From: an uncultured Planctomycetaceae bacterium | Lineage (GTDB): Bacteria > Planctomycetota > Planctomycetia > Planctomycetales > Planctomycetaceae | DNA: 64,000 nt | NCBI GenBank assembly: GCA_903858815.1 | Contig: CAIOKE010000326.1 | Location: forward strand, 1-64,000 | Direction of reading: 5' to 3' | Shown here: piece by piece, positions 1-9,129 of the stretch | Position numbering within the stretch: the stretch's first letter is position 1 | Layout: each line of letters begins with the position of its first letter | Program-made: the position numbers and the translations under genes | Notes under the pieces: model-generated | What the model was told of the DNA's origin: nothing | The model's input: the letters and a program-made list of their open reading frames with translations, nothing else | The model's database searches: none

Positions 1-13
1 GGGGGTGGGAACT

Positions 14-38
14 CGGGCTGAAGCCCAGGCTACGGGTG
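14..38. repeat. Intergenic repeat with GGGCTgaAGCCC core
   Basis: A short palindromic core, GGGCT-GA-AGCCC, followed by a CxGGxTACGGGTG-like tail. The same core and a similar tail occur twice in tandem at 4175-4226, in the same orientation. It lies outside any credible gene, just before recQ. The function is unknown; it looks like a dispersed intergenic element. Confidence 0.6.
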
Positions 39-39
39 A

Positions 40-66
40 GGGGTGGGGGGTGGGGGGTGTTTTGGG
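40..66 (+). other. G-rich tract with G-quadruplex potential
   Basis: Four G runs (4, 6, 6 and 3 Gs) are separated by T, T and TGTTTT. This fits the usual four-tract G-quadruplex pattern on the plus strand. It ends about 110 bases before the recQ start. Folding is inferred from base composition only. Confidence 0.5.
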
Positions 67-179
67 TTACTGGTTGGGTTCCGGCTGTTCCGAGTTGTTG
101 GTTTCCTGTAAGCTGTGCGTGGAGTCATTGGGTTTTGGTGGCGATCATTGGGTTTCACAGCAGTCGTCAGTGTCGTTTT

Positions 180-2378
180 ATGTCAGCAGCAGGTTCGTCG
201 GAAACAGCGGAAAAGTTACGCGTCCATCTGCAGCGGTGGTGGGGTTACAACGAATTCCGTCAGTTGCAGCTGGAGTCGATGCAGCTGGTGATGCAGCAGC
301 GTGATTCGCTGACGGTTCTACCGACTGGCGGTGGCAAATCGTTGTGTTATCAGGTCCCGGCGATGGCGCGGGATGGTCTGGCGATTGTGGTATCGCCCCT
401 GATTTCTCTGATGAAGGACCAGGTGGATTCGCTGACCAGTATTGGTGTGCCGGCGGCCTTCATCAACAGTGCTCAGACGCCCGATGAAAAGCGCATTGTG
501 GCGCGTCAGATCCGTCGTGGTGAACTGAAGCTGCTGTATATTTCTCCTGAGCGTCTGCTGCAGCCGTTTACTCTGGATTTTCTGCGTGGTGTGCAGCTGA
601 GTTTTGTGGCGATCGATGAGGCTCATTGTATCAGTCAGTGGGGGCATGATTTTCGCCCTGAGTATCGTCAGCTGAAGACTCTGCGTCAGGAGTTTCCGGG
701 AATATCTGTGCACGGCTACACGGCCACGGCGACTGAGCAGGTGCGGGCCGACATTGTGGAGCAGATGGGGCTGGAGAGTGCCGAGGTTCTGGTGGGTTCT
801 TTTGATCGTCCGAATCTGCTGTATCGAGTGGAGCGACGGGTGGATGTGATTCCGCAGATCCGTCAGGTGCTGGAACGGCACAGGAAGGATTCCGGGATTG
901 TGTATTGTATCAGTCGCAAAAAAGTGGAATCGACCAGTGAGGCCCTGAATCGACTCGGTTTTCGCACGTTGCCATATCATGCAGGTTTATCTGACGAGGA
1001 TCGTCGCAGAAGTCAGGATGCGTTTATTGACGAGACGGTGCAGATTATTGTGGCGACGGTGGCTTTCGGGATGGGGATTGACAAGAGCAATGTGCGGTTT
1101 GTGATTCACGCGGAAATGCCGAAATCACTGGAACATTATCAGCAGGAAAGTGGTCGAGCAGGTCGTGATGGTCTGCATGCGGAATGCACCATGCTGTACT
1201 CCGCGGGTGACGCTGAAACCTGGAAGTACCTGATGCAGGATGTGACGGACGAGAGTGTGCGCAGCTCGGCCGAGCAGTCCTTGCGGAGTATGCAGCGGTA
1301 CTGCAGCAGTGTGCGGTGCCGCCATCAGATGCTGGTGGAGCATTTCGGTCAGACGCTGCAGGCTGAGCGATGCGGGGCCTGTGATGTGTGTCTTCAGGAG
1401 ATGACTCCTGCGGCCGATTCGCTGGTGATTGCGCAGAAGATTCTGTCGTGTGTGATTCGGCTGGGTGAGAAGTTCGGTGCGTCGTATACGGCGCAGGTGC
1501 TGCGTGGATCGAAGGGCAAGCGGATTCTGGAGAATCGGCATGAGCAGCTGAGTACCTGGGGTCTGTTGAAGGACACCTCAGAGACTCAGGTGCGGCACTG
1601 GATTGACCAGCTGGTTTCGCTGGGTCATCTGCGTCAGGCGGGCGAGTATCAGTGTCTGCAGGTGACGACGACTGGACGACAGGTCCTGCGTGGGACTCTG
1701 ACGCCAGAGCTTTTGTGTGTGCGGACATCCGAGACGACGGAGCAGGCGGACGATTCGTGGGCGGGCGTGGATCGCAGTCTGTTTGAAGAGCTGCGAGGGC
1801 TCAGGACGCGGCTGGCGATTCAGCGTGGTGTGCCACCGTACATTATCTTCAGCGATGCGACTTTGCGATCGCTGGCGCGTCATCGTCCCACCAGCGCAGC
1901 GACTCTGCAGCAGGTGCCCGGGATTGGTGCCAAAAAACTGCAGGATCTGGGGAATGCGGTGCTGGATGAAATCCGTCGCTGGTGTCAGGCCAATCGTGCG
2001 GCGGGCGATGTGGGCTTTGGTGCGGCTGCGGGCAGTCTGCCCCCGGCTGAGCTGACAGCGGCACCGCGTCGCTCGGGGCTGGCTGAAGACTATCTGCAGA
2101 TGTTTGAAGAGCAGTTGTCGATGGAGGAGATTGCGGTGCAGCTGGATCGGACTCTGGAGACGGTCAGCCGCCATCTGGCTCAGTACATCGAGACTCGCCG
2201 GATCCGCGACATTGATATGTGGGTGGATCCGGCAGTGCAGCAGCGTGTTGAGCGTTCGCTGGAGCGGTTGGGGGCCAGCGGTCTGAAGGCGTTGTTTGAT
2301 GATCTGGGCGGGACGGTCCCGTACCACGAGCTGCGAATTATCGCGGTGGCGTGGGGGCTGCGGCGGGAATCGCAGTAG
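180..2378 (+). CDS. recQ: ATP-dependent DNA helicase RecQ
   Basis: A 3'-5' superfamily 2 DNA helicase of recombination and replication-fork repair, 732 residues. Walker A is LPTGGGKS near residue 46 and the DEAH box sits in AIDEAHCISQWGHDFRPEYR near residue 144. The zinc-binding cysteines of the RecQ C-terminal domain fall in the CRHQM...CGACDVC region near 380-405, followed by the winged-helix region. An HRDC domain (about 532-600) contains the helix-hairpin-helix sequence VPGIGAKKLQDLG. An extra C-terminal helix-turn-helix-like segment (about 635-732) matches the extension seen in some longer RecQ proteins. The frame stays open upstream, but that sequence is low-complexity and Trp/Cys-rich, so the ATG at 180 (MSAAGSSETAEKL) was chosen. 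It appears to stand alone. Confidence 0.95.
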   Translation: MSAAGSSETAEKLRVHLQRWWGYNEFRQLQLESMQLVMQQRDSLTVLPTGGGKSLCYQVPAMARDGLAIVVSPLISLMKDQVDSLTSIGVPAAFINSAQTPDEKRIVARQIRRGELKLLYISPERLLQPFTLDFLRGVQLSFVAIDEAHCISQWGHDFRPEYRQLKTLRQEFPGISVHGYTATATEQVRADIVEQMGLESAEVLVGSFDRPNLLYRVERRVDVIPQIRQVLERHRKDSGIVYCISRKKVESTSEALNRLGFRTLPYHAGLSDEDRRRSQDAFIDETVQIIVATVAFGMGIDKSNVRFVIHAEMPKSLEHYQQESGRAGRDGLHAECTMLYSAGDAETWKYLMQDVTDESVRSSAEQSLRSMQRYCSSVRCRHQMLVEHFGQTLQAERCGACDVCLQEMTPAADSLVIAQKILSCVIRLGEKFGASYTAQVLRGSKGKRILENRHEQLSTWGLLKDTSETQVRHWIDQLVSLGHLRQAGEYQCLQVTTTGRQVLRGTLTPELLCVRTSETTEQADDSWAGVDRSLFEELRGLRTRLAIQRGVPPYIIFSDATLRSLARHRPTSAATLQQVPGIGAKKLQDLGNAVLDEIRRWCQANRAAGDVGFGAAAGSLPPAELTAAPRRSGLAEDYLQMFEEQLSMEEIAVQLDRTLETVSRHLAQYIETRRIRDIDMWVDPAVQQRVERSLERLGASGLKALFDDLGGTVPYHELRIIAVAWGLRRESQ

Positions 2379-2519
2379 CGGTTCAGCCGGCGGGGTCATC
2401 AGCAGATCCGGAGTTTGCTCGAATTCTGCCGAAATCAGGTTGTGTGGACGATCGCATTGGCAGAGACTTACGTGGTTCCGGACAGCCTTAAGTTCAGCAG
2501 TTGACGACAGGGGACTGTG

Positions 2520-3893
2520 ATGGTTCGCAGGACTTCACAACCACAGACTTCCACGGCGCGGCGTCAGGCGTTGTCTGCGGCGGTTGGTCTGGCGGCATCC
2601 GGGGTCGCTGGCTTTTGCAGTCAGCTGGGGGCCGTTCAGGCGGCTGTCCCTGCGGCGTCGGTGGCGTCGGCAAAGTCGGTGATCCTGATCTTCAACTGCG
2701 GGGCTCCCAGTCATCTGGATCTGTGGGACATGAAGCCCCTCGCGACTGCCGAGGTGCGTGGTGTGTTTCAGCCTGTGCAGACGAATGTGCCGGGCATTGA
2801 AATCTCAGAACTGCTCCCCGGACTTGCTCAGCGCATGGACCGTCTGTCGATCGTGCGTTCCGTCCATCATGCTCACGGTGGTCATAATTCGGGTATGCAC
2901 TGGTCGACCGTCGGGCGTCCCTATCGGATCGACAGTACTCTGATCAATCCGGGTCCTGCGGATCTGCCCTGTTTCGGAACTCTGGTTGGCTGGTTGGCTC
3001 AGCGAGACGGTTATTCTGCCGGGGTACCGCCCTATGTGATTACTCCGTTTCCCCACTGTGACAGCCGCAAATATCTGACACCCGGGCAGTTTGGTGGTTG
3101 TCTGGGCAGTCGTTTTGATCCCTTTGTGCTGGACGCAGATCCGGGCGCACGGGATTTTCTGGTACCGGGATTGAAGCTGGATCCCGCGATGGATCGGAAG
3201 CGTTTGTCCAGTCGTCTTGAGCTGCTGGGTCAGATGGAGCAGTCCGGGGTGCGAATCGCGGCTCGGGCTGCCGACGCGATCGCTGAAACTCGGGCTCAGG
3301 CGCTGGGGATGATTGGTTCTGACCGGGCCAGCGACGCTTTCGATCTGTCGAAAGAGTCTGACAGTGTGCGTGATCGTTATGGGCGACACAGCTGGGGACA
3401 GTCGCATCTGCTGGCGCGTCGACTGATCCAGGCGGGCAGTCGATTTGTGACGACGGTGAACGGACCGTCCATCACCTGGGATACTCATAAGGACAACTTC
3501 AACCAGTTGAAGAACCGCTTAGTGCCTCCGATGGAGCAGGCGTTTACGGCACTACTGGACGATCTGCAGGAGCGGGGTTTGTTTTCGCAGACACTGGTGA
3601 TCTGGATGGGTGACTTCGGCAGGACTCCGAAGATCAACGCGGATGCCGGGCGTGATCACTGGCCGCAGTGTTATTCGATGGTGCTGGGGGGCGGTGGGAT
3701 TCGGGGTGGCATGGTGGTGGGTGAAAGTGACAGCATGGGTGCAGTTCCGCGATCCCGCCCTACGACTCCGGCCGACATCCACGCAACGGTTTACAAAGCG
3801 CTGGGCTACGATGCGCAGCAGATCGTTTATCATCAGACGGACGGCAGACCGATGCCAGTTTGCGACGGTCATCCCATTACGGAATTGTTATAG
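2520..3893 (+). CDS. DUF1501 domain protein, Tat-exported
   Basis: A member of the DUF1501 family, an alkaline-phosphatase/sulfatase-fold group greatly expanded in planctomycetes; biochemical role unknown. 457 residues. The N-terminus has a twin-arginine-type signal (RRQALSAAVGLAASGVAGF). Family landmarks include FNCGAPSHLDLWD near the start of the mature protein, a central SVHHAHGGHNSGMHW segment, and WMGDFGRTPKINADAGRDHW with Asp, Gly and His residues typical of the family. The ATG at 2520 is preceded directly by an in-frame GTG at 2517, so either could be used. It starts 141 bases after recQ and no cytochrome partner lies beside it on this strand, unlike many family members. Confidence 0.9.
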   Translation: MVRRTSQPQTSTARRQALSAAVGLAASGVAGFCSQLGAVQAAVPAASVASAKSVILIFNCGAPSHLDLWDMKPLATAEVRGVFQPVQTNVPGIEISELLPGLAQRMDRLSIVRSVHHAHGGHNSGMHWSTVGRPYRIDSTLINPGPADLPCFGTLVGWLAQRDGYSAGVPPYVITPFPHCDSRKYLTPGQFGGCLGSRFDPFVLDADPGARDFLVPGLKLDPAMDRKRLSSRLELLGQMEQSGVRIAARAADAIAETRAQALGMIGSDRASDAFDLSKESDSVRDRYGRHSWGQSHLLARRLIQAGSRFVTTVNGPSITWDTHKDNFNQLKNRLVPPMEQAFTALLDDLQERGLFSQTLVIWMGDFGRTPKINADAGRDHWPQCYSMVLGGGGIRGGMVVGESDSMGAVPRSRPTTPADIHATVYKALGYDAQQIVYHQTDGRPMPVCDGHPITELL

Positions 3894-3901
3894 AGGTTTT
3901 T

Positions 3902-3944
3902 AGTAGGGAGTAAGGGAGTAGGTGGTAGGGAGTAGGGGGGGAGA
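3902..3944 (+). repeat. Degenerate GGGAGTA tandem repeat
   Basis: The units AGTAGGG, AGTAAGGG, AGTAGGTGGTAGGG and AGTAGGGGGGG follow one another immediately after the DUF1501 stop codon. This is simple-sequence repetition with no coding potential. Confidence 0.65.
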
Positions 3945-3982
3945 TGCTGTTGCGTGGGCGTCAGTACGGGTGAGGACAAAAA

Positions 3983-4012
3983 TGTAGCCCGAGCATTCCT
4001 GCTCGGCCCAAT
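3983..4012. repeat. Imperfect hairpin repeat GTAGYCCGAGC...GYTCGG, copy A
   Basis: The sequence is TGTAGCCCGAGC, a six-base loop, then GCTCGGCCCAAT; CCGAGC pairs with GCTCGG. A second, diverged copy lies at 12425-12454 with the same GTAGYCCGAGC and YCGGYCC(C)AAT ends. This suggests a dispersed repeat family. Confidence 0.55.
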
Positions 4013-4174
4013 CTGTAGAAAACGCCTTGTTGTTGGCGTGTCCATGTGATGCCGCAGCGGGGTTTCAGTCGGGGTGAATCAGGGATTCCCCGGGGAGTTG
4101 CCGAGGACCACGGTGACTCTGGCCGTTGGCAACATTGGGGTACGGGGTGGGGTTGAGGCGGAGGGGGGGGCGTG

Positions 4175-4226
4175 TGCGGGCTGAAGCCCACGGTACGGTG
4201 TGCGGGCTGAAGCCTATGGTGCGGGT
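4175..4226. repeat. Tandem pair of GGGCTGAAGCC elements
   Basis: Two copies of about 26 bases (4175-4200 and 4201-4226), each starting TGCGGGCTGAAGCC and ending in a GGTxCGGTG or GGTGCGGGTG tail. The second copy has lost one base of the palindromic core (GCCTA instead of GCCCA). They match the element at 14-38 and end just downstream of the WD40 gene stop on the other strand. Confidence 0.65.
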
Positions 4227-4240
4227 GTGGCGCGAGCGTG

Positions 4241-7200
4241 TCAGGGTTTGCTGAGTTCTTCGAGTGTTTTCAGGAACTGGCCGTTTGTGCCATTCCAGAT
4301 TCGCACGGTGCCATTGGCACTGCCGGCGACAATCAATGACAGGTCGGGTGTGGTTGAGACACAGTGCAACCAGCTGTCTGCGCCCTGCAGGTTTCTGACA
4401 AGTCCTCCGTTTGATGCATTGTGAATTCGTACCAGTCGATCACCTGAGGCGGATGCGATGGTGTCTGTTTCTCCGATCCACTGCACGGCGGTGGCGTGCC
4501 GATTGTAGTTCTCGATTGTACGTAACTGATCACCGGTCTCGGCATCCCAGATCCGCACTGTATTGTCTGCGCCGGCTGTCGCCAGCTGTTGTCCGTCGCG
4601 TTTCCAACCCACGCTCAGGGCGTAACTGGTATGGCCTTCGAAGCGGCGAATCTGCTGGCCGGTGGTCGCATCAAATGTCCGCAGATACCGGTCTGCTCCT
4701 GCTGATGCAATCCGTCGACCATCCGGTGACAGGGCTGCGGAGTAGACGACATCGTCGTGTGCCTGTGGAATGCGGAGTACCGGGTTGCCATCGGCTGTGG
4801 AAAACAGCACCAGTTCGCCCCGTCGCGAGGGGATTCCGCTGGCTGCCAGCAGCAGTTTTGAGTCTTCAGAAAAACTGACTGAAGTGACGCGATGCGACAG
4901 CAGTTCCGGCTGATTAACGGCACCGATCGTGCGTTCAAGAACCCATTCCGGGCGAGTGTCCCAGACAAACAGCTGTCGGTCATCGGCAGCTGTCAGCAGG
5001 TAACGATTGCCACTGAAGCGAGCTGTCCGAACGACTGCCGTATGTCCGGCGAACGATTCCAGAGTGGTGCCCAGTTTTCCATCCCACATCTGAATGCCCG
5101 GGAAGTCACCGGCTGTGGCGAGTGATTCGCCGTCGACCGAGAAGCAGACAGCACGGATTGGCTGTTCCGACTGCTGCAGCGCCTGTCCGGCGGTTTCCAC
5201 TGTGGTTTTTGCTGTGGCCAGAGCTGTTTCGGCGCGCTGCAGCAGATCTTTGCGAACGGGTACCAGCTGTTGTGCTGCCTGCAGTTCGCGGGTGGCGATG
5301 GCATGCTGCTGCATCAGCAGTGTGCGAGCTGATTCGCTGGTGCGCAGTGCTGCGACCGCGTCGGACCACGGCTTCTGCACGCCTGCCAGTTTCTGTGCCA
5401 GCTCATTAGCCTTACCTGCCAGTTCTGTGGCTTTGGCCGCAGGCGTCTGGACTGCGGCCGTGCGTTCCTGAGACGTCTTTGTGGCATTCTGCAGTTCCTG
5501 CTGAGCGGTGGCAAGACGCTGTTTCAGGACTTCGCTGGCTGGATCGGCTGCGCTGGCCTGCTGCAGTCGATTCGCTCGCGCCTGCAGTGTCTGGACTGCG
5601 GCGGCTGCGTCCTTCGCAGCGGTTTCGGCAGTCTGTTTTTCAGTGGCAGCCGTGCGTGCCGCTGCTGATGCCTCGATGGCTGCCTTCTCTGCCTGGACTC
5701 GCGCTTCCAGCGTGGTTGCGACCATGGCCTTTTTCTGCTCCACGTCGGTATTGGCGGCGGTCACCATTTCCATCAGCTTCTTTTCGGCATCAGTGCGCAC
5801 GGGCAGATCCTTCTCGGCCACATCCAGCTGCTGTTTTGCCACATTGAGTCGAGTATTGGCAGCGGTTTCCTGCTGCCGCGCCCGCGTCTGGGCCACTCGC
5901 AGCCGCAGATCACCTCGCAATTCCGCGATCTGATTCCCATTCAGATTCCACAGTCGAGCAAAGCGGTTGTCCCCGCCTGCCGCGATCCGTTGCCCATCGG
6001 GAGACACGGCGATGGCATGAGCCGCAGCTCCCAGATTGTACTGCTGCTGGGCCTGTCCATTTGTCAGATTCCAGCGTCGAACAGTTCCGTCAGCACTGCC
6101 ACTGAGCAGTTGCAGAGGATTGCCGGGGAATGTGGCCAATGATGAGACCATCCCGGTGTGCCCGGTCAGTGCCTTCAGCAGTCTGTGCTGACGTACCAGC
6201 AATTGGTCGGCAGTGGCAAGTACCACACTGATGGTTGGTGGCACAGCCTGTGCTGCGGGGCGAGTCAGCAGCAGACTGCCGGTCGTGGTCTGTACCGTTT
6301 CGGGAAACCGTTCCAGAATACTGCCAGTCTGCACATCGATCAGCAGCGCATCTGGTGCGTTGCCGGCTGTCGTTGTCAGCAGCATTCTGCCATCGGCCGA
6401 GAAGGCGACCTGCTGTGCCGGGCCGGGCAGGGCTGCGACCTGCTGGATGCCTGCGGGCTGTCCTGAACTGTTCCAGAGTCGTGCGACTGCGTTTTCACCG
6501 GCGGTGGCCAGCAGCTGGCCGTCATCTGAGATTGTGAGGTCATTGATTGCTGCACCGTGGCTGGTATTCCACGCTGCCTGGCCATTGCTGCAGTTGATCC
6601 CGCGCAGCGTGCCGTCGGCGAATGCCACAACAGCAATGGCATTACTGGCGGCGAATGCAGCACCGCGGGCCGGGCTGGCCGGAGCTTCCGGGGCAAACAG
6701 GAATCGCTGTGTCAGGCGTTGTGGAGCGGCTGCGACACGAACAGTCAGCAGACTGGTCACATCTGCCGGCAGCACGCTGGCGAAGGTGCCCTGCTGTGTC
6801 ATTGATTCCAGGAATCTGCCGGTCGCGGCATCCCACAGTGAGACCTGTCCAGTGGCATCCGTGACAGCCAGTTGTTTCGCTGCGGGCCCGATACTGACGG
6901 ACAGCAGCGGGGCTGTGAATCCCTGCAGAGTCTGCAGGACCGCGCCGTTGTCCATCTGCAGCAGCCGCGCCTGCTGATCGGCACAGGCAACCAGCAGACG
7001 CTGAGTATCACTGCTGAGTGCGGCGGTGGTCGGTGGGGCTGGCAATGGAAACGTGCGGACCTGAGCTCCGTCAGCCGGATTCCAGAATCGGGCGGATGCA
7101 TCACGGCTGAGGCTGAAGATCTGGCCGTTCAGGAAGGCTGTGTGGAGCAGGGCAGCTGTGTGTCCCGTGAATTTCTGCTGGACAGCACCATCGGCTGAGC

Positions 7201-9121
7201 TGACCAGTTGCAGCTGTCCATTTTCGAGGCCGATGATCAGCTGACTGCCGTCGTTGCTGGGCCCTACGGCAGTCGGGTTTGCCGGCAGTTCAGCGACTCG
7301 TGAAAGTTCCGCGGCTGGCTGCACCTGCAGATTCCAGAGTCGCACAATGCGGTCACTGCCGGCCGTGGCCAGTTTTGTCTCGTCATTTGTGAACTGCAGA
7401 GCCAGCACGCTGCCGGTGTGGCCAGCGAGGGTGTGCAGAACGCGTCCCGTTTCCACGCTGCGAATGATGACGGCAGGCTGGCCATCTTTCTGTGAGGTTG
7501 TTGCCAGCAGCTTACCGGATGGGCTGAGCAGCACCGGGCCGGCCGTTTCTTCGACTGCTCGTTCCAGCTCAGCGGGATCCGGAGTTTCCAGTTTCCAAAG
7601 TCGAACAGAACCATCCTGCGCGGCAGCCACGGCCAGTTTGCCATCGCCACCTGCGGCAACGGCGGTGATCGCACTGCTGCCACCTTTCCACGCCGTCAGC
7701 TGACGTTTTTCTGAGAGAGACCATGTTTGCAGACTGCCGGTTGTGTCTGCGGTCAGCAGATTCCACATGGCTGCTGGTTCGGAATTGGCAGGTGCGGCCG
7801 ATTTACGGGCGAATGTGAATGCAGAAAGCTGGGGAAGGGGTCCGAATTCGGCGATGGGAGTGTCGGACAGCAGAGCGGTTTCCGGCTGGATGAGGAAGAT
7901 TCTGAGTTGTCCGGCAGCATCGATTGTTGCGAGCAGGCGGCGATCGGGTGAGGAGGTTGAGAGTCGAGTCCCGTTGGGCCAGTTCGGGGCGAGGGCCGTG
8001 GGAGTTGTGGGCAGGTTCCAGAGTCGAATCAGGTTATCACCGCCGGCCGTGGCCAGCAGTGGTGTGGTCTGAGGATCTGCGGTTGGCAGAATCTGCAGGG
8101 CGGACAGTGCGGTTGCTGTATCAATGCGTGCAGCGAGGCTGCCGTCTGCCAGATTCCAGACTCGCACGGATTTGTCGGCGGAGCCGGACAGAATGCGAGT
8201 CCCGTCGGGATTGAACTGCAGTGCGGGAATAGTTTCAGTGTGGCCCTGCAGAGTCAGTCCTGGGGCCCCGTCCTGCAGGTTGAACAGTCGAATGGCGTGA
8301 TCGGCTGATGCCACGGCCAGCCAGCGTTCATCAGGGCTGACGGTGCTGGCTGTCGGGGCTGCGGGCAGTGTGATGGTCAGGCGACGGGCATCGCGCGGAC
8401 GGCGGTACAGGCGAATTTCCCGGAAACCTCCGGAAGCCAGCAGGTCGCCATCAGGGTTGAAGGCGAGGGACTGGACGAGATCTCGGTGAGCAATTCCCTC
8501 AGTACCGAGCGCGGGATCGGCGAGAGTGGCGAGCCGTTGTCCCGATCCAACGTGATGCAGATGAATCCGTGAGCCTCGGCTGAAGGCTACGACCTGTCCA
8601 TCGGGCGCGAGGACGACGGCCTGTACCGGCTGCAGTCGCTGGGGCAGATTCTGCATGGCCAGTGGTGACAGACTGTCGATGCCTCCGGTACCCTGAGCAC
8701 CCTGATCGATCCAGAGTTTCAGTAAGCCCAGTTGTGCGGGTGACAGATCAGCGGCGGCGACATCGTTGTCAGCCGGGGGCATGACGGGTTCCTGCTGATG
8801 AGCGGCCAGTTTAAGGAGCAGGCTGTTGGCGGAATTTCCGGGAGTGACAGCTGGTCCATTGTCGCCGCCTTTCAGAATACCGGCAGGCGTTTCAAGGATC
8901 AGGCCACCCTGGCGTTCGCTGGCTGAATGGCAGGCGAGGCAGTTTTTCTGCAGAACGGGCAGGATTTCTTTTTCAAAGCTGACGGGTTCGGCGCGTTGCA
9001 GCTGATCGACAGTGATGGGCGGGCCGGGGGCAGGTGTTTTGGGGAACGCAGCGGATGTGCATGCGGCGATCAGCAGAGGGGTGATCAGAGCCGCGGATTT
9101 CAGCACTGGCAGCACGCACAT
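4241..9121 (-). CDS. Planctomycete c-type cytochrome / WD40 repeat / coiled-coil protein
   Basis: A very large exported protein, 1626 residues, of unknown reaction. A lipobox-like signal (LIAAC near residue 21) leads into a PSCyt-type cytochrome c domain (about 48-140) with one heme motif, CLACH, and a distal MPP that could supply the axial Met. Many WD40 blades follow from about residue 150 to 1065, recognisable by recurring DGxxRLWNL endings. A long Ala/Glu/Lys/Gln-rich coiled coil spans about 1067-1320, then a second WD40 block runs to the end. Two beta-propellers separated by a coiled coil is the obvious reading. It lies 8 bases downstream of a DUF1501 gene on the same strand, so the two are probably co-transcribed. 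A usual PSD1 (DUF1549/DUF1553) partner is absent. The role may be a cell-surface scaffold or redox sensor; that is inference. Confidence 0.88.
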   Translation of the reverse strand: MCVLPVLKSAALITPLLIAACTSAAFPKTPAPGPPITVDQLQRAEPVSFEKEILPVLQKNCLACHSASERQGGLILETPAGILKGGDNGPAVTPGNSANSLLLKLAAHQQEPVMPPADNDVAAADLSPAQLGLLKLWIDQGAQGTGGIDSLSPLAMQNLPQRLQPVQAVVLAPDGQVVAFSRGSRIHLHHVGSGQRLATLADPALGTEGIAHRDLVQSLAFNPDGDLLASGGFREIRLYRRPRDARRLTITLPAAPTASTVSPDERWLAVASADHAIRLFNLQDGAPGLTLQGHTETIPALQFNPDGTRILSGSADKSVRVWNLADGSLAARIDTATALSALQILPTADPQTTPLLATAGGDNLIRLWNLPTTPTALAPNWPNGTRLSTSSPDRRLLATIDAAGQLRIFLIQPETALLSDTPIAEFGPLPQLSAFTFARKSAAPANSEPAAMWNLLTADTTGSLQTWSLSEKRQLTAWKGGSSAITAVAAGGDGKLAVAAAQDGSVRLWKLETPDPAELERAVEETAGPVLLSPSGKLLATTSQKDGQPAVIIRSVETGRVLHTLAGHTGSVLALQFTNDETKLATAGSDRIVRLWNLQVQPAAELSRVAELPANPTAVGPSNDGSQLIIGLENGQLQLVSSADGAVQQKFTGHTAALLHTAFLNGQIFSLSRDASARFWNPADGAQVRTFPLPAPPTTAALSSDTQRLLVACADQQARLLQMDNGAVLQTLQGFTAPLLSVSIGPAAKQLAVTDATGQVSLWDAATGRFLESMTQQGTFASVLPADVTSLLTVRVAAAPQRLTQRFLFAPEAPASPARGAAFAASNAIAVVAFADGTLRGINCSNGQAAWNTSHGAAINDLTISDDGQLLATAGENAVARLWNSSGQPAGIQQVAALPGPAQQVAFSADGRMLLTTTAGNAPDALLIDVQTGSILERFPETVQTTTGSLLLTRPAAQAVPPTISVVLATADQLLVRQHRLLKALTGHTGMVSSLATFPGNPLQLLSGSADGTVRRWNLTNGQAQQQYNLGAAAHAIAVSPDGQRIAAGGDNRFARLWNLNGNQIAELRGDLRLRVAQTRARQQETAANTRLNVAKQQLDVAEKDLPVRTDAEKKLMEMVTAANTDVEQKKAMVATTLEARVQAEKAAIEASAAARTAATEKQTAETAAKDAAAAVQTLQARANRLQQASAADPASEVLKQRLATAQQELQNATKTSQERTAAVQTPAAKATELAGKANELAQKLAGVQKPWSDAVAALRTSESARTLLMQQHAIATRELQAAQQLVPVRKDLLQRAETALATAKTTVETAGQALQQSEQPIRAVCFSVDGESLATAGDFPGIQMWDGKLGTTLESFAGHTAVVRTARFSGNRYLLTAADDRQLFVWDTRPEWVLERTIGAVNQPELLSHRVTSVSFSEDSKLLLAASGIPSRRGELVLFSTADGNPVLRIPQAHDDVVYSAALSPDGRRIASAGADRYLRTFDATTGQQIRRFEGHTSYALSVGWKRDGQQLATAGADNTVRIWDAETGDQLRTIENYNRHATAVQWIGETDTIASASGDRLVRIHNASNGGLVRNLQGADSWLHCVSTTPDLSLIVAGSANGTVRIWNGTNGQFLKTLEELSKP

Positions 9122-9129
9122 CGGACACC

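Larger units (their letters stand above)
3894..4240. other. Repeat-rich intergenic spacer
   Basis: A gene-free stretch between the convergent ends of a DUF1501 gene and the large WD40 gene. It is built mostly of short repeats: GGGAGTA-type units (3902-3944), an imperfect hairpin element (3983-4012), polyG runs around 4160-4170, and two tandem GGGCTGAAGCC elements (4175-4226). No credible ORF was seen. Confidence 0.7.
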
